A stretch of 64,000 nt of DNA from Mastigias papua. Its lineage: Eukaryota > Cnidaria > Scyphozoa > Rhizostomeae > Mastigiidae. Shown piece after piece: positions 1 to 55,140 of this stretch; positions within the stretch are counted from its first letter, which is position 1; each line of letters starts with the position of its first letter. Below the pieces are notes generated by a model that had not been told where the DNA came from, ran no database searches, and saw only the letters and a program-made list of their open reading frames with translations. The stretch lies in the NCBI GenBank assembly GCA_964019165.1, contig OZ025277.1, forward strand, positions 14,062,365 through 14,126,364. Direction: 5' to 3'. The position numbers and the translations under genes are program-made.

Positions 1-11
1 TACTTTTGCAG

Positions 12-42804
<42,793 letters not shown>

Positions 42805-42997
42805 GACACTTTCCAGAATAATGCAGCAAGATGAGGGTGGGGTAGGTATACTTGAATTCCTGCTGTATTGTTTTTCACGCACGCCCGACTGCGTGAAACT
42901 ATACAGTGCAAGGAAACTGAGCTGCGCATAATTTTCGGGGTCGATGGTGAACAGGTGCTAATTGGCCAATCATAGAGCCAAATAGACGCATTATTCA

Positions 42998-43146
42998 TCA
43001 TATCACGTGTACCCGCATCTGGCTATATACAGTATTTCGTTTCACCTTTCGGTCGCTATCCGACGTTTCATACTCTGACGAGTGTCGGACGAAAAAAGCT
43101 TTCAGTATGCTAAAGCAATGTTCCCGCTTTTTCGTACTATAGTGAA
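42998..43146 (+). mobile_element. Single unit of the hammerhead-bearing repeat (family 1)
   Basis: It starts near cacgtgtacccgcat and ends gtactatagtgaa, matching the right arm of the 41.1-kb palindrome and the right arm at 6472-6540. This copy is not inverted-duplicated. It abuts a LINE tail fragment. Confidence 0.8.
43069..43109 (+). ncRNA. Hammerhead ribozyme, type I, family 1, solitary copy
   Basis: Stem I catact (43069-43074) pairs with agtatg (43104-43109). The core ctgacga, stem II gtgtcggac, gaaa, stem III aaagcttt and C17 (43103) are all intact. Confidence 0.68.
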
Positions 43147-43570
43147 ATATATAAATCGTTGAATCAACTAAACCCTGAATATATGTGGGAATTCTTTATA
43201 AAGAAAGATGTCCCCTATAATCTACGCACCAAGGAATTGTGCAAATTACCCTTAGTGAGTTCCCAACGATATGGATTCAATTCTCTATCATTTATGGGGA
43301 GTCTGTTATGGAATACCCTGAATGACGAGCTCAAATTAACATCCTCTCTTATAAAATTCAAAAAAGGTATAAGTAGCTGGAATGGCAGGAGTTGCACGTG
43401 TTACATTTGCATATCATGAAGATTTTACTTTTATTTCCTTTATCGTATTTTTTTGTAGAGTAGATAGTTGGCGTAAATTAGTATTTAACTATGGTAAACC
43501 AACTGTAAATATGGTTTATGATTATATGATTATATGATTATATGATTATATGATTATATGATTATGATAA
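43147..43570 (+). pseudogene. LINE 3' tail fragment with microsatellite tail
   Basis: The frame reads LNPEYMWEFFIKKDVPYNLR, YGFNSLSFMGSLLWNTLNDE and WNGRSCTCYICIS before TGA at 43419. This is the end of a CR1/Jockey-like RT protein. A (TGATTATA)n run at about 43517-43566 is its 3' repeat tail. Confidence 0.78.
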
Positions 43571-45229
43571 TTTTCATTTCATTTCATTTTCATATCATTT
43601 ACGGAGGGTCTCCCTTCAGCTTATAATGGTTTACTAAGGGCCGTCAATTTACTTTACTTACTCTCTCCTTGTACCGTCCGGTACATTGGGCGATAAATTA
43701 ATTTTTCACTTTTATCTCCCTCTTTGTAAACGGATGCAACCCTAGCAGTTTTCCATAGATCGGGAAAAATGCTCGTCTTAAGAGATGCATTGAAAAGCAT
43801 AGCCATGGAACTTTCTAAAAATGCCAATCCCAGTTTTAGTGAATAACTTGATATGTTGTCAGTTCAAAGCTCTTCGAATTATTGGATTTGGCAATGGCTT
43901 CCCTTGTGTCCTGGACCATAATGGATTTGAATCTAACGTTTGGAGTCGAGCTCTTTATTTGAAGTTTATCTGATAATAATGGGTTTGCGGCTTCTTCGAT
44001 ATTTTTAGCAAGACTGGTACCAATTGTGCAAAAGTAATTACTAATAACATTTGCAATTTCACTATTGCTAGAGATTGCTTCGCCACAGCTCTTGATTTAA
44101 TCAATATTTGTAGATTTCGACTTTTTATATGTAATTTCATTTATTGCTTTTTAAGAATCTTTAATATCTCCTTTGCACGCAATTTTAATATCTTTTCGTT
44201 GTAATATTTCTTCTTAAGTTGTGATAAGAGAATTAGTTGCATTACGAGTTTTTCTATATGATCTCATCAACTCAGACGATTTGGATCTAAAAGCTACCTT
44301 TTTTCAGTCTATCCCTGGTTCTCATTAGTGCTTTAAGTTCCTCATTAATCCAGGGGAACATTTTTCGGACGCACGAGTTCGATTTAATGGGGCATGTTTT
44401 TCAATTATTAGAGAGAATAGATTTGTCCATTCGCAGACTGGTTAATTCACGGTATCAGTTTTACTTTAGACATTAGATACTGCAGACATTAGATACATCA
44501 GACAGGGGAGCATCTCGGTTGAACTTTTTCACTTTACGAGTTTTTGTTATCGTATGATCCCTTTCAACAGGACCATTAAATTTGCAAATGCAATAGACCA
44601 TATAGTGGTCACTCATATCTACTTCATATACTCCTGATTCAATAACTTCCCGGACGCATCTTGTGGCAATATGATCAATAATAGTAGACGAGCTGCATGT
44701 AGCCCTGGATGGGTCCTTTATAAGCTGCTTTAGACTATAAGTATTGTATATGTTATATATATTTAACAGGTGTATAGCATTGCCACCGGTTAAGTGATCA
44801 TTTTCTTTATTGTTAAAATCATAGTTGGTGTCTCCAAGAAGGATTAATTCCTTTTTCTAAGCAGGAAAGTATTTTCGCCATTTTATCGAAAGTCTCAACC
44901 GTATGACATGGAGGCCTGTACCAAGCTAGAACTAGAAAAGATTTTGCTTTAGGGGACTCTACTTCAATACAAATTGTTTCTAGCCCATTAGCTGGAATAT
45001 CATTTCTATTCTTAAACCTTATACGATCTTTGATATGTATGGTGACCCCACCACCATGGTTGGATCTTTCAAGCCTAAAGGTAGAAATTCGATTTCCTGA
45101 AAATGGCTTCTTATACCGCTGACATTAAGGGAAGCAATCGCCATACCCTTTTTCACCCAAATCGCTGATGAGGGAAGCCAGCCCTATCACCAGATGACAT
45201 TGCAAATTTGTGGTTTGAGAATGTTTCGG

Positions 45230-45689
45230 AGGCATGCTCAGCGTCTTCCCTACTTATGGTCGTAAGAAATACTTTTCAATTTGACAGCAATATTGCTACC
45301 AAGCTTATTAATCTCCTTCTTGTTAAGATGGAAATCTTTGCGACTTATATCATTTCTACTAATGTTGTGCTGTTGTTGACATTAATACTAAGTGACTGAA
45401 TCTTCTGGTTGCGTGTTTGGATGACTTGATTAGCTGATGGCTTATCTTTCCTTTGCTTTGGTAGCGACAAGACTACCTTGCAACCTCCGCTGTCTTTTTC
45501 AACTTCTGCTTTAAGGTCGAACATCCAAGATGCTTGGCTTGCATCATTACTTCCTACACGAATGATGACGGATAATAGTTGCTTTTTCAACAGTGGTTGA
45601 ATATAGTCCTCTCGAAGTTCTGCTATAGCAAATCCTGGAAAAGCACGTACTTTCACATTACCTTTGTTACTGAGAGGGCGCTCGTCCAA
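45230..45689 (-). pseudogene. LINE-associated SGNH hydrolase-like domain
   Basis: The frame shows VKVRAFPGFAIAELREDYIQ, SVIIRVGSNDASQASWMFDL and, after 45350, ISRKDFHLNKKEINKLGSNI. The 'GSND' block and 'FHLNK.G...L..N' end are those of esterase-like domains in CR1-type LINE ORF1 proteins. Confidence 0.7.
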
Positions 45690-45892
45690 GTACTCAACCT
45701 GCTGTCATCTGCTATAAGAACTGCTTTTTCTTTCCAGCAATGCACTTCAGAAGCTCTCCCAGCGTTGTTCACCTGAACCTTATCACCGATCCCAACTAGC
45801 TGTACCGAAGATTTGCCCTTTTTCGCTACTTTCTCTACTTACGTTGACCACCTTTTCCATTTATTCTAGACCCGCCACATTCTGTACTATTC

Positions 45893-47191
45893 AGGCCTGA
45901 GCTACACAATATCGGATTCATTTTCGCTCTGGATTGGTTCCACACCATCTGGGTGAAGGTGACTCCATTTTATTTGAGTTACACGACACCAGATTGCTAT
46001 GACCTGGGGAGACAAAAATGCTTTGTTTTATATTGCTGCGAGGCCATTTTTGAGTTCCTCTTTCAAATACCAATGTTCTCATTTTCCTCCTGTTTCCAAT
46101 ATCCATCTGTGGGTCTTTTTGTATGCATTATTCATCCTATTTTTGAGCACCAGATATTATATGATTAACATTTTTTTGCTTCTCCTCATTTACTGTGACG
46201 AAGGAAGATGTTGAAACAAAAAATTTAGCTGCATAACTGCTGTCAACCATACTTCTGTTTTGAGAAGTGCCTAAAGCCCGACTTCCACTTGGCCGTACGT
46301 CCGTACGACCAAGCGTAACTTCCCGCGTGAGCGTAGGTCCAGTCGAGTTTGGAGGCTGTAGTCGCGCGTACGCTCTGCTTCTAGATAAGTGCGCCAAACA
46401 TGATAAGCATCCACTGCTTGCTTTGCTACTTAGAATAAAGGATGAGTGCAAAGAACCGGAGAATTATTTCCTGTTGAACAACCCTGGAAGAGAAAACTTT
46501 GGACGAGACACAGCGTTTGGCATGACTGCAGCAAAGCTTGAGGCACCCATTTATTAAGCCTGCAATTGTTTTGCTCACATGTTTAATCCTGGTAATTTGC
46601 AAATGCCAGCGTGGTCGGTGAGATGACTGTGGAGTTGAATATTAATAAGATTCCGCTGTCTTACCATTCTGTTGAATGATTGCCTGTGTACGACAAGCGG
46701 CCGCTCTGAGAGTTGGCTTTGGTTCTACTTTCAAAGCGTACACACCATGAGCGTAACAGCCAGGGGTATTACATCATACCGAGTTAATGAGCAAGCCCAG
46801 ATTTGGCCGTACCGTACACGCGGCCAAATGGAAGTCGGCCTTTAACAAAACAATCCACAATCCTTCTGTAATTGATTTTGCATTCACTTTCGAGAGTGTA
46901 GACTGTCTGAGTATAGAGAAGAGAAAAGTATGGTGCCAGCTTCAAAATTGACATGTGGCTTTTCGCAAAAGGTAGGCCATGGAGTGAGAACACATCGGAT
47001 TCATGCAGTTACACGACACCACAGTTTGATAGCGGAGTGGTTCCACCTCATCTTCAAAGCAGAGTGATTTCACTCCTTGAAAGCAGATGAGTACCTCGCC
47101 GGATTACTGCGGTGTCGTGTAACTGCACCCCCTATTCGATATGAAAAGTAACCCGGTGTGATATGAATCCGGTATCGTGTAGCTGGGGCTA
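45893..47191. mobile_element. TIR DNA element with 'gttacacgacacc' repeats
   Basis: The left end ctacacaatatcggattcat and the inverted right end gaatccggtatcgtgtag are TIRs. Subterminal copies of agttacacgacacca lie at 45977, 47007 and (inverted) 47093. It interrupts the minus LINE and itself contains a smaller MITE at 46272-46844. Confidence 0.7.
46272..46844. mobile_element. MITE nested in TIR element (573 bp)
   Basis: TIRs: taaagcccgacttccacttg on the left and the inverse of taaaggccgacttccatttg on the right, about 27 bp. A TAA trinucleotide is found at both ends, which could be a Harbinger-type target site. Interior ORFs are not recognised. Confidence 0.72.
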
Positions 47192-48055
47192 CAATTTAGA
47201 TGCAATGCAGTGCTTTTCATATTTTTCCCTACGCTCCACAATACATTGTCTCCGTTGGGGTTCAAGGCTTTCCTTCGCTACAATTTCAATCTCGTTAGAA
47301 TTTTTCTGAACTGGAGAAGCAAAGAAGCTGTTGACCATTGCTGTTGACTTTTGTAAATGAAGGATTTTCCCTCGTAGCTTCAAATTTTTTTACTGGGCTG
47401 TAGGTAGGTCATCCTCGTGGTTGGCATTTTGAATAGGATAAGTCTTTGCGCTTGGACCGTGATCAGTGTTAATCAGTTCCAATTCGGCTTCAACTTTGAT
47501 TGTGACAGAGCGTTTTCTAATTACAGTTAACAATTTTCTAAAAGCAGCCTTTCGTTTTTCCAACCCAATTCATCAACCTTCACTTGGAGGACTCTTATAT
47601 CGTCAGTCAATTTGATATCTAAGAAACTAGAAAGTCCGTTTCTCGATAGAGTTGTTTTGCTCATCAGGTTGAGGTTTTGCACGTGGGGCAGGAAGTTCAA
47701 AATTAAGATACTTTATGCTATCAGAAACACCAGATTGATCTCCAAGTTCAACAAGTGTCTCAGCTCTTCAATATTAGAAATGTAGTATGAGTCATTATCT
47801 TGCATTGTCTTAGATAAACGTATAGTGCCTTTATTTACATGAGAAGACAGGGTCTTGCGAATGTCTTCATTAGCTAGGCCGCTCGTCTTCGATGCTTCCT
47901 TTGGATGTCTTCTTCATGCGGTCATTTCGCTGATTTTTCTGATCCGATCAATAGCCTCATATAGGGCCCTCTCTTTTAGTACATCTTCGATTCTTACTAA
48001 CACTTGTATTCCTTTGTAATATACTTGTATACTCCTCAAGGCTTCAATTTGCGTA

Positions 48056-48211
48056 CTCGTACCTCGTACCATGCAGTTGTTTGTTAGAGATTTGATTTCA
48101 CATGTTTTTGGAGGGTGACCCTTCAGCCAATGCTGATTGGCTGAAGGGTTACCCTCCTAAAACATGTGAAATCAAATCTCTAACAAACAACTGCATGGTA
48201 CGAGGTACGAG
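48056..48211. repeat. Near-perfect 156-bp hairpin
   Basis: The arms run from ctcgtacctcgtaccatgca to its complement at 48192-48211. The tip is ccaatgctgattgg. Only a few mismatches interrupt about 75 paired bases. It could be a small MITE or a hairpin-RNA source. Confidence 0.88.
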
Positions 48212-48699
48212 AGATGAGCGAAAAGTGGCGATGCATGCGCGTTTTGCAATGGTCGGCATAAGCTCTATGAGCAAGATTATTAGTAATAAAAACACTCTAT
48301 TACACGTATAACTCAATTAACTCTGATGGAAACTCAGCGTGGCCGATTGCCAGCTTCTACAACTCACACCCTTTTTACCCGTGTTTCGATCACATACGCC
48401 AATACTATATCACTTTTTTAAAAGAAAGTCCAATAATACAATAAGAATATAAAGATGTAAATATTTCTAAATACTATTATGAACGCCCATGTCCTTATGA
48501 CACGGGTGCCCTTCTCCTATGGTCACATTCCTGCACAGGTTCTATAGTATGTTCATCTTCGCTACTATAATTGTATTTTCCATTCAATATTATCTATTCT
48601 CAAATCGACCCTTCAGCATTAATACCTAGCAACATGAATTTACAGATATAATACTTTAGGAATAAAAGCCTACAACCCTACTCCTATAGTAAACATTGT

Positions 48700-50790
48700 T
48701 ATTCTTCCAGGGAGTTGTGTTTGATAGACCCTTTAGGAGGCCTTTCGATGCTTTCTTAGTTGTTTCTTAAAACGATCTAGTGTGGGCAGCTTACGAATTT
48801 CGGCAGGTTTATATTCCATAGCTTGGTAGCTGCGTAATGAATGCCTTCTCTGTTAATTCAGTCCTATATTTAAGGATTTCCAGATCTTTACAGTTCCTCG
48901 TATAGTAGATTCAATGGAAAGATCTTGTTTGAAATTTACCCCATAGGCTTTCAGGGCACAGTTTGTTCATAATCTTGTATGTCAACATTTCGATCAATAA
49001 CAGAAAAGTTTATTTACGTTTAACCAGGAGGCGGACCAGTTATCTTTAATTTTTGATTTGCTGTTATTGAGTGTGGGCGAGTGGCCAAATTACTAGAGCG
49101 CATGACTGCTGAGCGGAACATCGATGGTTCCAGCTGAACCCTCGGATCGTTGTTGCTGTTGTTGTTGTTGTTGTTGTTGCTTACTTTATTTTGAGTAGGC
49201 TGTAATATCTAGCTTTTTCAGCTAAATTAGACCTACTGCGCGTGCCGCATCCAGGCATGGGACCCCTAGTTTAACTCAATTCCGAAGGACGATGGAGTGA
49301 GTCATTTTGGTCGTTTATCTAGCAAGTCGCTCATCCAGTTGCTGATCTAGCACCGCCAAGCTTAACTTCAGTTAGCTACAGGAAACCAGCTGAGGCACTT
49401 GGCCACTAACCCCATTGTTGGGATGCTCGCTCACTGTCCACCCAGCAGCAAATGGGTACCTGGTGGCAACACTGGGGAAGTTAGAGGCGGCGAGGAAAGG
49501 AACTGGTCGTCCTACCTCACTATGCCGACGGCTCAGGGAATCTTACAAGGGACTCACCTTTACCTTCACGTTTATTATTGAGCACGACACCCCTATCTTG
49601 AAGGCGTTGGAGAGCAGCTAATGTTGTTTTTGACAGACTACTCCAGATAACATCAGCATAGCGCAGGCGACTGTCAGTTAACGACAGTATACATTACACA
49701 GTTGGACTGTGGTATGATAATTTTGAATTTTTTAGATCAGCAAAACCTCCACTCATTTTGTCTTCGGTACGCATAAACTGTTCTTCCCAATTTCGTTTTT
49801 CATCAACTATCACTCCGAGAGATTTTGTCTTATCGACTCTCTTTATATCAGAGTTATTTAGTTTCAACACTTCTGGCAGATCTAGGTTTTTAGTTTTAAG
49901 CTGATACCCTATGACCATGAATTCAGTTTTCCTTTTCGTATTGATGATAGATTGGTTCACCCTCATCAACTCGGTGAGATTGGAAAGCTCTTGATGTGCA
50001 TCCTCAACTAGTTTCACTATGCAATCGTGTATCGTCAGCATGGATGCTTGCCCGGGAGAATTTCAGGCACTTTTCCAAATCATTCAAACAAATGATGAAA
50101 GGAAGAGGGCCTAAACAAGATCCTTGCGGAATACCACAGGTTACCTTTCTGGCTTTTGAATGCTGACCGTTGAGAGAGCAGAACTGCCTTCTGTTATTTA
50201 GGTAGGAGTCAAACCAATGCACACCTTTGCCTCTTATTCCATTGACATATAAGTTTTTGAGTAAATTAACGTAATCAACAGTATGAAAAGCTTCCTTAAT
50301 GTCGAGAAAAATAGTGAGATTGGCCATACTGTGATCAATATTTGTATACCAGAAGTCTGTGCTGCTTGTGAATGGTGCTACTGTAGAGTATAACTTACGA
50401 AATACTACTTGGTTGCAAGCATTTTGTTTGAAAAACTCATACAGCTGATCGAGCGCTAGTCTCTCTAACATCGTTGAAAACACTGAGATTACAGAGATGG
50501 GCCAGTAGTTGTTCAGATATGTTTTTGGGCCTGACTTGTAAATTGGGGTGACTCTCGCCAATTTTTTTGCAATAGCAGGAAAAGACACCTATTGTGAGTG
50601 ATGAGTTATAAATCAGCATAAGGGACTGAGCAATAAATTCACTCTCGTCTTAGGCCAAAGTTACGGTAACTTTGTTAGGACCAGACGCTTTGCCGTTCTT
50701 TAGCTGATTAATGTGCTGCAAGCAGTTGTCGCTTGGCCTCGAATGGTTGAGCAGTGAAAGCTAGGCAAATATTTATTCTTTGAAAACTTC
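48700..50790 (-). pseudogene. LINE RT region (minus strand), split by a SINE
   Basis: From 50790 down: KNGKASGPNKVT, ARVTPIYKSGPKTYLNNYWP, MANLTIFLDIKEAFHTVDYV, CGIPQGSCLGPLPFIICLND, SIHADDTRLHSE (catalytic Y to H) and KSLGVIVDEKRNWEEQF. The SINE at 49072-49574 interrupts it. The final part below 49063 includes NKLCPESLWGKFQTRSF and TRNCKDLEILKYRTELTEKA. Several stops and a changed YADD Tyr indicate a dead copy. Confidence 0.82.
49072..49574 (+). mobile_element. tRNA-derived SINE (503 bp) with 8-bp target duplication
   Basis: TTATTGAG flanks it (49064-49071, 49575-49582). The head has a box A-like gcgagtggccaaattactag and a box B-like gatggttccagctgaacc, resembling a Ser/Leu-type tRNA. A (TTG)n spacer and a body shared with 24172-24424 follow. 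It is inserted in a LINE. Confidence 0.85.
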
Positions 50791-53365
50791 TTGCATGTCA
50801 GTGAGGTAGCAGCTGTTAAATTTCACATTTAATAAAACTCAGCAAAGTGCAAGGAAGAGACAGTGTGTTTTAACAAAGTGTCATGTAGAAAAAGTAGGTT
50901 TAATAGGCATTTGTATACCTCCCATTTTCCTCCCGTTTTTAAATTCTAATCTTCCGTTTTCTCCCTTTGTTATTTCGAATGAAAATATGTGAAACTCCCG
51001 TTTTTGAGAACATTTGGTTGGAATGTATGCTGTTGTCTCTATAAAAATTCAAACAGTTTGGAGTGCATTTTGCAGCCATTGTTCGTAGACTTGGCACGTG
51101 ATCACATTTGCCGTCGCAGCGTTTTTTACTCAATATCATCATACTATACAAGATGTAATAGTTTTACAAATTAACTTAAGGGTCATGTGGACGTTTTTAT
51201 TTTGCTGTGCAAAAAGACTATCAACCATAGCACTGCAACTTTACTGAAAAGCTGAATACGAATCATCCAGTAACAACAACGATCAAATTCGTCACTGCGC
51301 AGGCTGGTAAGATTGTCCATACCGCAGCAAGTTGGAGAATGGTGAGTCTAACTACATTGTTTATCAATTCACTACTTTCCCACCCTCTGGTTATAATGTT
51401 TGGCTCTAGCCCTTTCTACAACTGCGGACAGCTACTACCATTGAGGACAGTTATTAACATTGCGTTACATAGTTAGTGTTCTACAAGGACAACAGGCAGA
51501 TTACTAGGTAATGCAGAATTGAATCTAAGGCCCCAACGATTAAATACCACCCTAGGTCTATTGTAAATATAAGCTCGTTTTATAATACTCCTTAGAATTA
51601 AATTAACTATTGTAAAACTTTTTTATTTAAGTCTTCTTTTCTTCACAACATGGGCCCTCTCTGAATCAGGCGTTGTTTTGGTCTGAGGGGTCTCCTTGTA
51701 TACAACGTAGTACTAATAGTAATAATGATGATGATGATGCAATATTTAGACAGGTTAACTTGCTCAGCTTGTAGTCAGCTGTTATAAACTAAAGGCCTGT
51801 AGCTACATATTTAACAAAGGTTATCGTATTAAAAACAAACTGTAAAAAATAAAAGTCTTTACCAAAGTTTGAAAGTATACACATATGTAACTTAGAACTT
51901 TTGTAGCTTGCCTTTACTTTCAAACTCGAGTTCTCATTTTTTTAAGTGCATAGGGAGATTGTTGTAAAATTGGGTTCCTTGGTAGTAGAAGGTCTTTCAT
52001 GCCGCTTCTGTTCGAATGCAAGGAATGACAGCAAGGCCATTATTTTCTCTTGTTCCTTTTTTGTGAGTTAGCTGTTTGAAATAACTTTCAAACAGGTTTG
52101 GTCAAATGAAAATGAAATGAAGTGAACATGTCTTTGTATACACTCCTTTGCAATACTACTTTTATGATTGTCTCAAACATTGTCTTCAAGTTTATCTGAT
52201 CATAACAAGTGAGAGCTGGTTCACATTACCTGATATTTGGCACTAGTTAATTTATATCAGAAGATCCATGCCCAAATAAGTTTTTGATTACAGTAAGTAA
52301 GATCTTGATAGGAAGACCATATTTTCATTATTCTTATCTAGCATTCATGGGAACAACTGGAAGCAGATGTATTATCTGTCTTACCCAAAACAATTAAAGA
52401 TGGAGACCATAGGGTAGCATTTATATATGACAGACTATTTCAGGATAAAGCCATATTTTAAACTGTGCTTCTGTAACTGTGTTTCCTTTTGACAGCTGTC
52501 AGCAATTAACCAGTTTCTATATTAGTACATCCTGGCCTATTTTCCTCTATTTCCCAGCTTTGTCTTCTAGTATTAACATAGAGGAACCTACAACTCATGT
52601 ATTTACACTTTTTTGATAAGGAGCCCTTTTTATGAAACCTACTAGTAGAATGCCAAAATATTTTAAAGAACTTATTTTACTAAAGGAAAATTCCCTAATG
52701 AACTTTTCAATTTCAAAAATGTTTATAACAGCAAGTAATCAAGATCTAGGAAGCCAATTCTATTCATTTGCAGCCAAAACTTGCATGGATTGTTTGCTTT
52801 GCTAGTATCAAGTGTTTCATTGAGTATGCTTTTACATTTTGGATGTTGTGCTTTAACATATAGAAATCCTTTCCTACCTTCTTTGTATGTTTAGTCATAT
52901 GTTATAGCAAGAAATTACAGACAAAATTCAGAATTCCAATGCTTTACTTGTGTCTCTACCATTTTTATAGCACTAAATGGGCAATTAGAATTAAGGAACT
53001 ATTAAAGAATTTTTATACTACAATTGATTACAATTTGAACATTGGAGGTCAAAAAATATGGAACTTTAGAAACTAGGCCTTGAGCTAGGTTCCTTATAAG
53101 AAAAGCATGTATATTTTCCATTGTATTTTTTAGAGAAAATGCAGACATATATTCAGGAAGGTGTTTTTGCTTTCAATGCCCTGATTACCTAGTCAAAGGT
53201 GAGGAAAAGAAAGGTAGGTGAGATTATGAATGATACATTTTACCAGTTCTTATCAATTTGATGTAAAGCTTGGGAACATCAAGGATCCACTGTATAGCGT
53301 ACTTTACTGAAGATTTTGTCCACTTTTTCATTTACTGTATTATATACCCATTTTTGTTTTTAGAG
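50791..53365. other. Intergenic sequence, little recognised
   Basis: No coding similarity was seen. A GAAAATGAAATGAA stretch at about 52108-52125 resembles the LINE tails seen elsewhere in the window. Confidence 0.4.
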
Positions 53366-53372
53366 ATGTAAC

Positions 53373-53914
53373 CAGGCCTTTCCCGGAGATGCAGGCTATA
53401 GCCTGCGCCTGTGCAAATCCTGCGCTAAATGAATTTGTGGGGCTTTTTTCCGCCTGCGCAATTTTCAAGGCAACGTTCTCATTTAATCGCACAGCTCAGC
53501 TTTCCAATGTTTGAACTACTTACTATTAAATATCAGGGTGTTAGTAAATAACGTCTATGTGTTTATAAAATGGCGTTATAAATAGGAGATTTCCGTTTCC
53601 TTATATAGCACATATTAACACCTTTTGTATTACCCTCTTAAAACGTTCAATGGAATAGGAAATGTTTTCGCATGAAAGGAACAGCCCATAGCATGATTGC
53701 CATTGTAATGCAAACTTTTAAGGTAGTAGAACACACAAAAATGCCTTCTTAAGGTGAATAGTGTTTAAAGAATTGGCAAGGTAATGTATTTTTGCCTTTG
53801 CAAATACTCAAATGTAAAAACTAATCAACAGTTCTGCAAGGGCTAAATAGCCCACTCAGCCATATGGACAAGGGCTTTTTATAGCCCACCTGGTATTTTT
53901 TCCCAGAGAGGCCT
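53373..53914. mobile_element. hAT-like MITE (542 bp)
   Basis: The ends caggcctttcccggag and (inverse) taggcctctctggga are imperfect TIRs. ATGTAAC lies on both sides (53366-53372, 53915-53921), compatible with an 8-bp hAT target duplication with one changed base. Confidence 0.65.
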
Positions 53915-54315
53915 ATGTAACTATCTCTTAGTTATCAAGTGAGCACTTAACTTCAACCTGTTACTTTGGACCAGAAATCCCAATTAGATAAAATGTCATT
54001 TATGTGATCAGCAAGTTAAATACACTCTCCAGTCCAGAATAGAAAGGGGTGGCAATAAATGGAGGGCTGGAGAATTTTCACAGTGAATGTCTATGGGGTG
54101 GACTATTATAGATGGGGTTGGAGAAAAGGCCAGCATATTCATTTGATAACACACTTTTCTTGCATCTTGTCTAATACACTAAGAATGGTGTCCATCATCT
54201 TTGCTCATTATTTCATCATAATCGGCATGACTTTCAGCTGCATTTTTGGTGCCTCTAACAGCAATTACTCAATTCATGCAATCAGTTTGTTAAAGCAACA
54301 AACTGACAACAAGTT

Positions 54316-54756
54316 GCTCTTTCCAGACATAATACTCTTAGGCCACTTCTTACTCAATGTAAATTTTCCTTCTTTCATTCATTCACATTCCTGAATCACA
54401 CACCTTGGACATTACCTTGCTTCACTCCTGTCATTGCACAACTGGTCATTCCTCTTCTGTTGTTCCCTGCACAATCATCGCTACACAAATCCATTCAGGA
54501 AACTGCTAACAACCACCTAACCATTCCTGTATGTGTTTCATGTTTGTTTTGGATCTTCATTTATGTATGTGGTCCTGTTAATTTTAGTGTATAGTCAGTC
54601 AGAGTGGAGTCTGAGTACAGTCAACATCACTGTCTTCTCTCTTTACCTCCATGTTCTCTGCATGTTAATTAATGATATGAGCCCAGCACCAACCAATGGA
54701 GGATGTCATGGAATACATATTGCAGCTTTTAGGAAGCACCAACTCATGTTCCTATA
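54316..54756 (+). repeat. Diverged solo LTR of the TRIM-like family
   Basis: In plus orientation it follows the LTR order seen on the minus strand at 30930-31377: ttaggccac, tcattcattcacattc, tcctgtcattgcacaac, cctaaccattcctgta, gagtctgagtacagtca, ending gttcctata. It is older and more diverged than the three other copies. It ends 149 bp before the LicD-like start codon. Confidence 0.78.
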
Positions 54757-54904
54757 AAGTTTTGCATTAGATAATTAAGATTTAATTATGTGTGATATTA
54801 AGTAGCTAAATTATACAGAGTTTTCTTAAAAATTATAGAATTATATTTGTTTTCTATTGCTTTCCTTTCTTTAATAGATCAACTTGGAAAAGGAAGTTGA
54901 AAGA

Positions 54905-55140
54905 ATGCAAGCAAGAGTGTTCTTTCGATCAAGGAAATGTCTCCTTGTTTCAGTGATTTTTGTATTTTCTGTCTATTACGTATTGAATAGCTGGAGTTGG
55001 TCATGGTATTTGTATACAAATAAAGGAAAAGTTATTTGCAAAGTACCAGCTGATGAAATGCAAGAGCTGATCAATCTGACTAAAGATGCTCACTATATTT
55101 TGTCAAAGTTTAACCTCACTCACTTCCCAGTTTATGGAAG
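54905..55140 (+). CDS. LicD-like gene, coding exon 1
   Basis: It starts MQARVFFRSRKCLLVSVIFV, has a Trp/Ser-rich short stalk, then VPADEMQELINLTKDAHYIL and ends HFPVYG before gtatgt in phase 2. N-glycosylation sites NLT occur twice. Confidence 0.8.

Larger units (their letters stand above)
43575..48055 (-). pseudogene. Decayed LINE (minus) with SGNH-esterase and endonuclease regions, split by TIR elements
   Basis: On the minus strand from about 48050 there is a charged, coiled-coil-like N-terminal region (to 47193), a TIR insertion (45893-47191), an SGNH-type domain (45689-45230), an endonuclease region (about 44860-44500: STIIDHIATRCVREVIESGV, DMSDHYMVYCI), and the first part of RT near 43860-43680. 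Most of RT is gone. A GAAATGAAAATG-type tail ends it at about 43575. The continuity of the parts is inferred from order and strand. Confidence 0.65.

Noticed and set aside
46267..46557. 96-codon ORF
   Set aside because: It starts inside the TIR of the 46272-46844 MITE and has no recognisable motif.
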